Assembly: GCF_023218175.1 (NCBI RefSeq) | Contig: NZ_JALPTH010000005.1 | Location: 124,001-188,000, forward strand | Length of the DNA: 64,000 nucleotides | Source: Streptomyces lichenis | GTDB taxonomy: Bacteria > Actinomycetota > Actinomycetes > Streptomycetales > Streptomycetaceae | Direction: 5' to 3' | Shown: in pieces, positions 9,203 to 17,024 of the stretch | Numbering within the stretch: the first letter of the stretch is position 1 | How the letters are laid out: the number at the start of each line of letters is the position of its first letter | Notes under the pieces: generated by a model | Told to the model about the DNA's origin: nothing | The model's database searches: none | What the model saw: the letters and a program-made list of their open reading frames with translations, nothing else | Position numbers and translations under genes: made by a program

Positions 9203-9319
9203 GAAACTGTTCGCCGCACCTCCGAGCACGAAGGGGGCGGCGTCAGTCGCGGTCGGCGCCTCAGCCGATGCGGGCCCCCGTCCCGCTCACGTGCACGCGG
9301 GGGTCGCCCGGGCGGAGGG
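9203..9319 (-). repeat. phzF 3' end and flank, repeat copy B (intact)
   Basis: Counterpart of 8564-8680. It contains the true phzF stop codon (9261) and the imperfect GC-rich hairpin that separates phzF from the small membrane protein gene. Confidence 0.75.
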
Positions 9320-10139
9320 TGACGGTGAGTTCGCCGGGGCGGCCCAGGTCCTCGCCCTGGTGGAGGCTGAGGACGGCGTCCTCGGGGACGAGGCCGAGCT
9401 CCCGGGCGTACGCGCCGAAGGCGGCGGCCGCGGCGCCGGTGGCCGGGTCCTCCACGACACCGCCGACGGGGAACGGGTCGCGGACGTGGAAGACGGTGGC
9501 CGACTCCCGCCACACCAGCTGGACCGTGGTCAGGTCCAGGCGGTGCATCAGGGCTTCCAGGCGGGCGAAGTCATAGGCCAGGTCGGCGAGACGGGCGCGG
9601 GTGGCCGCCGCGAGGACGAGGTGGCGGGCGCCGGCGAAGGCGATACGGGGCGGGAAGGCCGGGTCGAGATCGACGGACGGCCAGTCGAGCGCGGCAAGCG
9701 TTTCGGTGAGGTCGGCGTCGGTGATGGGGGCTGTGTGCGGCTCGACGCTGGTGAGGGTGGCCCGCACGGTCCCGCCCTCCTCGGCCACCTCCACCGGGAC
9801 GGTGCCGGCGCGGGTGGCGAACACCAGCTTCCCGGGACCGGTCCGCTCGGCGAGGGCGATGGCGGTCGCCACGGTGGCGTGGCCGCAGAACGGCACCTCG
9901 GCCTTGGGGCTGAAGTAGCGGATGCGGTACGCCCGCCCGTCCTCGCCGCCGCCGAGGCCCTCGGGGGGCGCGGTCAGGAACGCGGACTCCGAGTACCCGA
10001 GCTCGGCGGCGATCGCCAGCATGTCGCCGTCGTCCAGGCCGGTGGCGTCCAGGACCACTCCGGCGGGGTTGCCGCCGTCGGGGGAGCCGGAGAAGGCGGT
10101 GTAGCGCAGGATTTCGGGGCGCGGTCCGTTCGTCGTCAT
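9261..10139 (-). CDS. PhzF family isomerase-like protein
   Basis: 292 aa from ATG 10139. Features of the PhzF/diaminopimelate-epimerase fold: GGNPAGVVL at 22-30, catalytic Glu51 in YSESAF, FCGHATVATAIAL, and the second-half repeats GARHLVLA and DPATGAAAAAFGAY. Characterised members isomerise small metabolites (PhzF in phenazine biosynthesis), but most homologues, probably including this one, have no known substrate; no phenazine genes are nearby. The frame stays open upstream of 10139, but that part does not match the family and overlaps the metallophosphoesterase. Confidence 0.9.
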   Translation of the reverse strand: MTTNGPRPEILRYTAFSGSPDGGNPAGVVLDATGLDDGDMLAIAAELGYSESAFLTAPPEGLGGGEDGRAYRIRYFSPKAEVPFCGHATVATAIALAERTGPGKLVFATRAGTVPVEVAEEGGTVRATLTSVEPHTAPITDADLTETLAALDWPSVDLDPAFPPRIAFAGARHLVLAAATRARLADLAYDFARLEALMHRLDLTTVQLVWRESATVFHVRDPFPVGGVVEDPATGAAAAAFGAYARELGLVPEDAVLSLHQGEDLGRPGELTVTLRPGDPRVHVSGTGARIG

Positions 10140-10191
10140 GATCGCGGCAACGCGGGGTGCGTCAGGGACTATTCCGGCGGAAGGCCGGGGC

Positions 10192-11505
10192 TCAGGCCTG
10201 GCGGGAGGCGAGCTGGACGAGGGTGATGTCGGACGGCGCGCCGACGCGGACGGGTGGGCCCCAGGCGCCGGCGCCCCGGGAGACGTAGAGCTGGGTGTCG
10301 CCGTAGCGCTCAAGGCCGGCGACGGTGGGGTTGGCCAGCTCGGCGAGGAGGTTGCCGGGCCAGAGCTGGCCGCCGTGGGTGTGGCCGGAGAGCTGGAGGT
10401 CCACCCCGTGGCGTACCGCCTCGTCGATGACGATCGGCTGGTGGGCGAGGAGCACGGAGGTACGGGTCCGGTCCCGGTCGCCGAGGGCGGCACCGAAGTC
10501 GGGGCCGTCGTTCTCGGTCTCGCCCGCGGGGTCGTTGACTCCGGCCAGGTCGAAGCCGGCCATCTCGACGCGCTCGTTCTGGAGGGGGCGCAGGCCCAGT
10601 TCGCGGACGTGGTCCACCCATTCGGTGGCACCGGAGAAATACTCGTGGTTGCCGGTGACGAAGAAGGAACCGTGTCGGGCTTGTAGCTGGGCGAGTGGTT
10701 CGGCGGCGGGGCCGAGGTCGGCGACGCTGCCGTCCACCAGGTCGCCGACCACGGCCACCAGATCCGGCTGGGTGGCGTTGATCGTGTCCACGATCCGCTG
10801 GGTGTGCGCCCGGCCCAGGATCGGGCCCAGGTGGATGTCGCTGACCACGGCGATCCGGTAGCCGTGCGCGGCCCGGCCCAGCCTGGCCAGCGGCACGGTC
10901 ACCCGCTTGACCCGGGGCCCGCGCAGCACCCCGTAGCTGCCGTAGCCGACGGTCCCCACGGCGGCGGCCGCGGCGGTGCCGCCCACGATCCGGGAGACGA
11001 AGAGGCGGCGGGAGACGGCGGAGGGGGAGGCCGCGGAGGGGGCTTCGGCAGCCGTGTCCGCGAGGGTGTCCGCGGGACCGGGCACGGCGGCCGGATCGGT
11101 ACGGGTGCCCGCGTCGAGGGCCGCACCGGCGGGGACGGGGTCGGCCGGGGTCTCGGAGGCCGGGGCGGCCGGGGCCCTGGTGGCGGCGCGGCGCTCCAGG
11201 ACACGCCGCAGCAGGGGGCGCACCGCCTCGCCGACGAGGAGGGCGAGCACCACGTAGAGCAGCAGCGCCAGCCAGAGGAAGCCGGGCCAGGCCAGGATCC
11301 GCTGGAGGGTGAAGGGCACCCCCGCGCGGCCCGCCGCCAGCGCGGCGAAGGACAGCAGCGGGAGCACCACGATGGCGGTGGTCCCCGCGCGCCGCGCCAG
11401 GCTGCCGCGTACCGTCACATCACGGACCAGGCGCCGCCAGACGTACCAGTGGACCCCCGCGAGAAGGGCGATGACGACGACGAGCAGCAGCACAGCGAGC
11501 AGCAC
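10192..11505 (-). CDS. Membrane-anchored metallophosphoesterase (YkuE/YaeI type)
   Basis: 437 aa. N-terminal membrane spans (about 2-20, 45-65, 75-95) precede a long Ala/Pro linker and a twin-arginine-like SRRLFVSRIVGG segment. The calcineurin-like metal-binding motifs are SDIHLG, GDLVDG, GNHEY, LLAHQP and SGHTHGGQ. The catalytic domain probably faces outside. It lies just upstream of phzF and follows the SCO4848-like gene on the same strand, with 14 bp between them, so the two are probably cotranscribed. The substrate is unknown. Confidence 0.92.
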   Translation of the reverse strand: MLLAVLLLVVVIALLAGVHWYVWRRLVRDVTVRGSLARRAGTTAIVVLPLLSFAALAAGRAGVPFTLQRILAWPGFLWLALLLYVVLALLVGEAVRPLLRRVLERRAATRAPAAPASETPADPVPAGAALDAGTRTDPAAVPGPADTLADTAAEAPSAASPSAVSRRLFVSRIVGGTAAAAAVGTVGYGSYGVLRGPRVKRVTVPLARLGRAAHGYRIAVVSDIHLGPILGRAHTQRIVDTINATQPDLVAVVGDLVDGSVADLGPAAEPLAQLQARHGSFFVTGNHEYFSGATEWVDHVRELGLRPLQNERVEMAGFDLAGVNDPAGETENDGPDFGAALGDRDRTRTSVLLAHQPIVIDEAVRHGVDLQLSGHTHGGQLWPGNLLAELANPTVAGLERYGDTQLYVSRGAGAWGPPVRVGAPSDITLVQLASRQA

Positions 11506-11519
11506 GGACCCGGACTCCC

Positions 11520-11885
11520 CTATCCCTGCCTCTCCACCGATCGGTGGTCGGAGGCGTCGGTCGGCTGAACGGGCCGTCGGGGAGGATGGTTCCCGGCCAC
11601 CCCGTCAGCGGCACCGACCACCCCGTCACCGGCACCGGCCGCCCCGTCCCCCGCGCGGGAGGCGCGGACACCGCGCAACCCGATGGCACCCACAACCGTC
11701 CCCAGAACAAAGGACGTGATGGCCAGCAGCAGGTGGACCCAGAAGTAGGGGGTGGGGTCGCCGGCGTCGTCGAAGGCCAGTCCGCTCCCGTCGTTCCAGA
11801 GATTCTTGACGAAAGTGATCCAGATGAACCAGCTCCACACCCCGAAGGCGAGCAGGAACCAGGAGGCGCGGCGGCTGAGCTTCAT
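11520..11885 (-). CDS. SCO4848-family membrane protein
   Basis: 121 aa from ATG 11885. Two membrane spans (SWFLLAFGVWSWFIWITFV and YFWVHLLLAITSFVLGTVVGAIGLRG) with FVKNLWND between them, then a low-complexity Gly/Ala/Asp tail. I recognise it as the conserved small protein between the carboxypeptidase and metallophosphoesterase genes in streptomycetes. Divergent from the carboxypeptidase gene. Confidence 0.82.
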   Translation of the reverse strand: MKLSRRASWFLLAFGVWSWFIWITFVKNLWNDGSGLAFDDAGDPTPYFWVHLLLAITSFVLGTVVGAIGLRGVRASRAGDGAAGAGDGVVGAADGVAGNHPPRRPVQPTDASDHRSVERQG

Positions 11886-11964
11886 GGATCCAGTATCGCC
11901 CGCTCCGGTGGACCGGCTGGGGCGGGGTGCGGCGGCCGCGGTGGAGGGCGAGGAGGCGATACCG

Positions 11965-13251
11965 ATGGCTCGGATAGCCGGGGGCCGGACGGCCCGTAAG
12001 AGGATCGCGGCGGCCGCGGTGGTGTCGGCCGCGCTGCTGCCGGTGCTGGTGGCCGGGCCGGCGTTCGCGGCGCCGGGGCCGGACACGGAGGACAAGCAGC
12101 CCAAGCCGCCGGCCGGGATGTCCACCCTGGGCGGGATGAAGCTGGGGCGGCCGGGCGTGCAGGTCAATCTGACGCCGGGGGTGCCGGTGCTCCCGAAGCA
12201 GGTGACCGGGCGGTCCTGGATCGTGGCGGACGCGGAGAGCGGGCAGATCCTGGCCGCGAACAACGCGCACTGGCGGCTGGCCCCCGCCTCCACCATGAAG
12301 ATGCTGTTCGCCGACACCCTGCTGCCCAAGCTGCCGCGCACCCAGTCGTACCAGGTGAAGCCGTCCGACCTGGCCACTCTGGGCGCGGGCTCCAGCCTGG
12401 TGGGGGTCAAGGAGAAGCAGCGGTACACCGTCCACGATCTGTGGCTGGGGGTGTTCCTCAGGTCGGGCAACGACGCGGTGCATGTGCTGTCGGAGATGAA
12501 CGGCGGCGTGAAGAAGACCGTGGCCGAGATGAACGAGCGGGCCGCCGAGCTCCAGGCGCTGGACACCCATGTGGTCTCGCCGGACGGCTACGACGAGCCG
12601 GGCCAGGTCTCCTCCGCGTACGACCTCACCCTGATCGCCCGCAGCGGGCTGCAGAAGAAGGACTTCCGGGAGTACGCGGCCACGCCCCGGGCCAACTTCC
12701 CCGCCGAGGCGAAGAAGGGCAGGAAGCGCGGCTCGTTCGAGATCCAGAACACCAACAAGCTGCTGACCGGCGACTTCGACATGCCCGCCTACCAGGGCAT
12801 CGCGGGGGTGAAGAACGGCAACACCACGCACGCCGGCCAGACCTTCACCGGGGTGGCCGAGCGGAACGGCAGGGTGCTGCTGGTGACGGTGATGAACCCG
12901 TCCCCCAAGGAGAGCCACGCCGTCTACCGGGAGGCCGGGCGGCTGCTCGACTGGGGGTTCTCGGCGGCCGGGAAGGTGAACCCGGTGGGCGAGCTGGTGG
13001 CGCCGAAGTCGGCGCGTCCGGGCGGCGGTGAGAGCGGCGGCAACCTCCCGGTGGAGGGGCGGGGCGACACCGGGGACGGGGGCGAGGACAAGACGGCCGC
13101 CCAGCCGGCCGGTGGCGGTGCGGACGGAGCCGGGACCGCGCTGGCGGTGGCCGGTGGGGCGCTGGCCCTGCTGGTCGGCGGGGTGCTCCTGGTCAACCGG
13201 CGATGGCCGCTGCCGGACCTGGTCCGCCGTCGGCGCTCGCCCCAGGCGTAG
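11965..13251 (+). CDS. D-alanyl-D-alanine carboxypeptidase (S11 family, DacA-like)
   Basis: 428 aa. Start at ATG 11965 with AGGAGG 8 nt upstream. Sec signal peptide to about residue 35 (FAA-PGP). Active-site motifs: S109-T-M-K112, S167-G-N169 and K283-N-G285, the KTG-box variant common in actinomycetes. The extended C-terminus has a hydrophobic segment ([20 protein letters not shown]) followed by a basic tail, which anchors it to the membrane. It trims the terminal D-Ala from peptidoglycan stem peptides. Its 3' end overlaps the convergent YihY gene by 59 bp. Confidence 0.93.
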   Translation: MARIAGGRTARKRIAAAAVVSAALLPVLVAGPAFAAPGPDTEDKQPKPPAGMSTLGGMKLGRPGVQVNLTPGVPVLPKQVTGRSWIVADAESGQILAANNAHWRLAPASTMKMLFADTLLPKLPRTQSYQVKPSDLATLGAGSSLVGVKEKQRYTVHDLWLGVFLRSGNDAVHVLSEMNGGVKKTVAEMNERAAELQALDTHVVSPDGYDEPGQVSSAYDLTLIARSGLQKKDFREYAATPRANFPAEAKKGRKRGSFEIQNTNKLLTGDFDMPAYQGIAGVKNGNTTHAGQTFTGVAERNGRVLLVTVMNPSPKESHAVYREAGRLLDWGFSAAGKVNPVGELVAPKSARPGGGESGGNLPVEGRGDTGDGGEDKTAAQPAGGGADGAGTALAVAGGALALLVGGVLLVNRRWPLPDLVRRRRSPQA

Positions 13252-14155
13252 ACCCCGGGTCGCCGTTCCGCTCCTCGTCGGCCGCGGATCGCTCGTCCAG
13301 CTCGCTCTTGGAGCCGGTGGCCGTCCAGGCGGAGCAGAACAGCAGCAGCTTGGCGGTGAAGTTGATCCACAGCAGCAGCGCGACCGGCACCCCGAAGGCG
13401 CCGTACATCGACTTCCCCGCCACCCCGCTCATATAGCCGCCGAGCAGCAGCTTCAGCGCCTCGAAGCCGACCGCGCCGAGCAGCGCCGCCACCACCAGCC
13501 GGCGGCGCGGCGGGTGCACGCCCGGCAGCAGCGTCAGCACGTACAGCAGGAGCAGGAAGTCGGCGAGCACGGCGAGGGCGAGCGCGCCGAGCTGGAGCAG
13601 TACGGCCCCGGCGCCGCTGGACGGGATGCCGAGCCGGTCGGCGGTCCAGCCCACGGCGGTCGAGCCGAAACCGGAGACGGCGAAGGAGGCCAGCCCGGCC
13701 GCGCCCAGCCCGGCCAGCACCACCCCGTCCTTGGCCTTGCGGACGATCGGGTTGCCCAGGTCGGCGTCGTCGCACTCCCACACCGCGCGCAGGCAGTCGC
13801 GCATGGAGCCGATCCAGCCGATGCCGGTGAAGAGGAGCAGGGCGCCGCCGACGAGGCCGACGGTGCCGGCGTTGGCGATCAGCGAGTTCAGGTCGAGCTG
13901 GTCGGAGATGCCCGGCACCTGCTCGCTGAGCTTGCCCTCCAGGGTGCGCACCTGCTGGTGGCTGAGCAGTGCGGCGCCGACCGCGGCGGACACCGTGATC
14001 AGCGGGAACAGCGCCAGGAAGCTGATGAAGGTGATGGCGGCGGCCAACCGGGTCCAGTGGGCGCGTTCCAGGGTCTCGTACGAGCGCCAGGCGTGGGTGC
14101 GCATCAGCCGGGCGGCGTACGGCCCGACGACGGGGAGCTTGGTCAGCCAGTCCAT
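13193..14155 (-). CDS. YihY/BrkB family inner-membrane protein
   Basis: 320 aa with about six spans (ITFISFLALFPLITVSAAV, LVGGALLLFTGIGWIGSMR, VVLAGLGAAGLASFAVSGF, ALALAVLADFLLLLYVLTLL, LVVAALLGAVGFEALKLLLG and FGVPVALLLWINFTAKLLLF). The latter motif is the BrkB family signature. Not an RNase despite older annotations; function unknown. The last 59 bp overlap the convergent carboxypeptidase gene. Confidence 0.9.
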   Translation of the reverse strand: MDWLTKLPVVGPYAARLMRTHAWRSYETLERAHWTRLAAAITFISFLALFPLITVSAAVGAALLSHQQVRTLEGKLSEQVPGISDQLDLNSLIANAGTVGLVGGALLLFTGIGWIGSMRDCLRAVWECDDADLGNPIVRKAKDGVVLAGLGAAGLASFAVSGFGSTAVGWTADRLGIPSSGAGAVLLQLGALALAVLADFLLLLYVLTLLPGVHPPRRRLVVAALLGAVGFEALKLLLGGYMSGVAGKSMYGAFGVPVALLLWINFTAKLLLFCSAWTATGSKSELDERSAADEERNGDPGSTPGASADGGPGPAAAIAG

Positions 14156-14204
14156 GGGGCTCCCCCTACCCGCCCTCGCCCACTCGAAAGGGGAAACGCG
14201 GTGG

Positions 14205-15167
14205 TCACAGGCCGGTCACCGCGAGCGCGTACACCGCAAGCCAGGCCAGTCCGATCACGGCCAGCGGCCGGTCCCGCAGCACCACGTCCTCCGGGGCGCC
14301 CGCGGTGCCCCGGTCGGCGAAGACCGCGTACCGCAGCACGCCGAGGATGAAGGCGGCCATGGAGAGCTGGCGCCAGGGCAGCAGTGCCCCGCCGGTGGCG
14401 CTGCCGCCGCCCTCCAGCGCCCAGAGGCAGTAGCCGAGCACCGCGCCGCCGGCCGCGAGCTGCCAGACGAAGCGGAGGTAGCCGGCGGTGTACTCGGTGA
14501 GCAGCGCCCGGGTGCGCCCGTCCCGCCCGGTGGGCTGGACGGCCTCGGAGTAGCGCTTGGCGGCCACCATGAACAGCGCGCCGAAGGCGGTGGTGAGCAG
14601 GAACCAGCGGGAGAGGGGGATGTCCAGCGCCACTCCACCGACCATGGCCCGCATCAGGAAACCGGTGGCGACGACGGCCAGGTCGACCACCAGGACATGC
14701 TTGAGGCGCAGGCAGTAGGCGAGCTGCATGGCGAGGTACGCGGCGATCAGCACGGCCGTCATCGGGGTGCAGGCGAGCGCCGCCCCGGTGACGGCGGCGC
14801 CCGCGAGCAGCGCGCCGGTGGTGTACGCGAGCGGCGCCGGGACCTCGCCGGCGGCGACCGGGCGCAGCCGTTTGACCGGGTGCGCCCGGTCGGCCTCCGC
14901 GTCCCGGGCGTCGTTGACCAGGTAGACCGCGGCGGAGGCGGCCGTGAACAGGGCGCAGACCACCGCGAGCCGGAGCAGGGTGTGGCGGTCGGCGAGCTGC
15001 CCGGCGGCGGCCGGGGCGGCGACCACCAGGAGGTTCTTCACCCACTGCCGGGGCCGGGCGGTGCGCAGCAGTCCCCGGGCGAGCCGGGCGGTGTGCGCGT
15101 ACGCGGAGAGGCGGCGGGCCGCGGGGGCCGGGCCGGGCCCGGCGGTCAGCGTGGTGGGCTCAGCCAT
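14205..15167 (-). CDS. Decaprenyl-phosphate phosphoribosyltransferase (UbiA family, DPPR synthase-like)
   Basis: 320 aa from ATG 15167 (MAEPTT); a GTG at 15200 would add 11 residues. The UbiA membrane fold carries the PRPP-site signature NDARDAEADRAHPVKRLRP, and a second conserved KRYSE motif with R-x-L-x-x-Y. This pattern matches mycobacterial Rv3806c, which transfers 5-phosphoribose from PRPP to decaprenyl phosphate, step one of decaprenylphosphoryl-arabinose synthesis. It overlaps the PAP2 stop by 8 bp, so the two are cotranscribed and probably act in sequence at the membrane. Confidence 0.9.
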   Translation of the reverse strand: MAEPTTLTAGPGPAPAARRLSAYAHTARLARGLLRTARPRQWVKNLLVVAAPAAAGQLADRHTLLRLAVVCALFTAASAAVYLVNDARDAEADRAHPVKRLRPVAAGEVPAPLAYTTGALLAGAAVTGAALACTPMTAVLIAAYLAMQLAYCLRLKHVLVVDLAVVATGFLMRAMVGGVALDIPLSRWFLLTTAFGALFMVAAKRYSEAVQPTGRDGRTRALLTEYTAGYLRFVWQLAAGGAVLGYCLWALEGGGSATGGALLPWRQLSMAAFILGVLRYAVFADRGTAGAPEDVVLRDRPLAVIGLAWLAVYALAVTGL

Positions 15168-16965
15168 GGCGGTGGAGGTGCCGCCGGGCCACCACCGCAC
15201 CGAGCAGCGCCCCGGCGGCCACGTCGGTCGGGTGGTGGGCGCCCGTCACCAGCCGGGCCAGGCACATCGCCGCCGCCACCGCCCCGGCCACCCGCCCCGC
15301 CCCCGCCCGCACCGCCCCGAAGGCCACCGCGGCGGCGACCGAGGAGGCGGCATGCGAGCTGGGGAAGGAGTAGCGACCGAGAGTGCCCGTCGACCGGAGG
15401 CCGGGGGGCGGAGCGGCGCCGGGGGTGCCTACCGGGCGGGGGCCGGGGGCGGATGGGGTGCCGGGGGTGCCTACCGGGCGGGGGCCGGGGGGCGGTGGTG
15501 TCGGGGTGCCGGGGGTGCCCATCGGGTGGGTGCCGGGAGTCGGCGGGGTGCCGGGGGTGGGCGCGGCGGAGGCGGGGGCGCCCAACGGGCGGGTGCCGGG
15601 GGCGGGTGCGGTGCCCACCGGGCTAGGGCCGGGAGTCGGCGGGGAGCCGGGGGTGGGTGGGGTGCCTACCGGGCGGCGGTCGGGGGGCGGTGGTGCCGGG
15701 GTGCCGGGAGCGCCCATCGGGTGGGTGCCGGGAGCCAGCGGGGTGCTGGGGGTGGGCGCGGTGCCCACCGGGCAGGGGCCGGGAGCCGGCGGAGTGCCGG
15801 GGGTGGGCGCGGCGGAGGCGGGGGCGCCTACCGAGCGGCGGCCGGGGGCGGGTGTGGTGCCTTGGGGGCTTACCGGGCGGGGGCGGCGGATGGCTTGTTT
15901 GGTGGCGGAGCTTGCCAGGTGGGCGGCGCAGGTGACGGCGGTGGCCCGCAGCCACTCCCGGCGCCGGGCCGGGTCGGCCACGGCGCCCGCCAGTCCGGCG
16001 GCGACCCACAGCGCGGCGTGCTCCCCGGCCAGCGACAGCCCCCGCGCGGCCCGCCCGACCCCGGGCCACCGCACCCCCGACCGGCGGAACGCCGCCAGCA
16101 CCCACTGGTCCGCCCCGAGCAGCGCGTGCCGCGACGCGGCCATGGGCGCGGGCGCCGGGTGGTGGCGGACGGACCAGGCGTCAGCCGCGGCCCCGGTGCC
16201 GGTACGAGAGGGGGCCCCGGACGGGCGCACGGCACCCGCTGCGGCTCCGCCGCCGGTCGGCCGTACTGCGTCGGGCGGCCGTACGGCGTCGGGCGGGCAT
16301 ACGGCATCAGGCACCGGTACGGCATCAGGCGGCCATACGGCCCCGGGCCCGTTACGGGCTACAGCCCCGGCCCCGGCCCCCGCCTCGGGCGCACATACGG
16401 GACCGGTCACCGGTACGGGATCGGGCGGGCGTACAGCCCCGGCCCCGGGCTCGGGCAGCTCGGGCGGGTGCGGCCGACTCGCGGAAGCCGGCGGCACCGG
16501 CGGCACCGGCCGCACCGGCGGCACCGGCGGCATCGGGTGGAAGACCGGGTCCGCCGGGCCGCAGCCCGCGCAGGGGCGGCCCGGGGGGTCGCCGGACGGG
16601 GGCCGGCCGTCCTCGTGGCGGGTGTGCCCGTCCGCGTACCGCATCCTCCGCCACCCCTTCCACCGCCGGGACGCCGCCGGTTCCACCACCAGGCCGCCAC
16701 CGGTTCCACTGCCGGACCGCCGCCGGATCCGCTGCCGGACCGGCACCGGTTCCTGCCGGACCGGCACCGGTTCCTGCCGGACCGGCACACCGGCGGGTCC
16801 CTCAGGCGTACGGTGCGCGGGCCCGGTCGGGGGGCGCGCGCAGGGGGACTCTGCCGCGCCGCTCGGCCCACCCGCGCGGGAATCTCGTACGACACTCGTT
16901 TCATCACCCGTTTCGGTCAGCCGGGCTACTCCGGCCGCGCCCGTCGGCCCCGCCCCCGGCCGCAC
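15160..16965 (-). CDS. PAP2-family phosphatase with a proline-rich insertion between catalytic motifs (DPPR phosphatase-like); start uncertain
   Basis: PAP2 motifs are complete: K-x6-R-P (KQAIRRPRP, from 15900), PSSH (near 15354) and R-x5-H-x3-D (RLVTGAHHPTD). By context it would dephosphorylate decaprenylphosphoryl-5-phosphoribose, like Rv3807c. Between the first and second motifs, normally separated by about 10-30 residues, lies about 160 residues of P/G/T/A repeats (GTPGTP, PGPRPVG, PGTHPMG). The open frame extends to 16965 (601 aa), but the first about 270 residues are low complexity with weak third-position bias. Alternative starts are ATG 16644, which has GGAAGGGG upstream, and ATG 16143 (MAASRHALL), which begins just before the recognisable domain. 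The core would then be about 327 aa. Confidence 0.75.
   Translation of the reverse strand: MRPGAGPTGAAGVARLTETGDETSVVRDSRAGGPSGAAESPCARPPTGPAHRTPEGPAGVPVRQEPVPVRQEPVPVRQRIRRRSGSGTGGGLVVEPAASRRWKGWRRMRYADGHTRHEDGRPPSGDPPGRPCAGCGPADPVFHPMPPVPPVRPVPPVPPASASRPHPPELPEPGAGAVRPPDPVPVTGPVCAPEAGAGAGAVARNGPGAVWPPDAVPVPDAVCPPDAVRPPDAVRPTGGGAAAGAVRPSGAPSRTGTGAAADAWSVRHHPAPAPMAASRHALLGADQWVLAAFRRSGVRWPGVGRAARGLSLAGEHAALWVAAGLAGAVADPARRREWLRATAVTCAAHLASSATKQAIRRPRPVSPQGTTPAPGRRSVGAPASAAPTPGTPPAPGPCPVGTAPTPSTPLAPGTHPMGAPGTPAPPPPDRRPVGTPPTPGSPPTPGPSPVGTAPAPGTRPLGAPASAAPTPGTPPTPGTHPMGTPGTPTPPPPGPRPVGTPGTPSAPGPRPVGTPGAAPPPGLRSTGTLGRYSFPSSHAASSVAAAVAFGAVRAGAGRVAGAVAAAMCLARLVTGAHHPTDVAAGALLGAVVARRHLHRHG
15383..15870. 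repeat. GC-rich minisatellite inside the PAP2 gene
   Basis: About 490 bp of imperfect nested repeats such as GTGCCGGGGGTG, CATCGGGTGGGTGCCGGGAG (15517 and 15715 areas) and GCGGCGGAGGCGGGGGCGCC (15560 and 15808 areas). All stay in frame on the minus strand and encode P/G/T-rich sequence. Several long antisense ORFs here are by-products of the composition. Confidence 0.8.
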
Positions 16966-17024
16966 CCGGCGACACGGCGGCGGGGGCGGCCGAACCGCCC
17001 ATATGCGGCGATACCGTCACCCTC

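Noticed and set aside
9261..10631. 456-aa reading for the PhzF gene
   Set aside because: The first 164 codons overlap the metallophosphoesterase in another frame and lack homology; the ATG at 10139 gives the normal family length.
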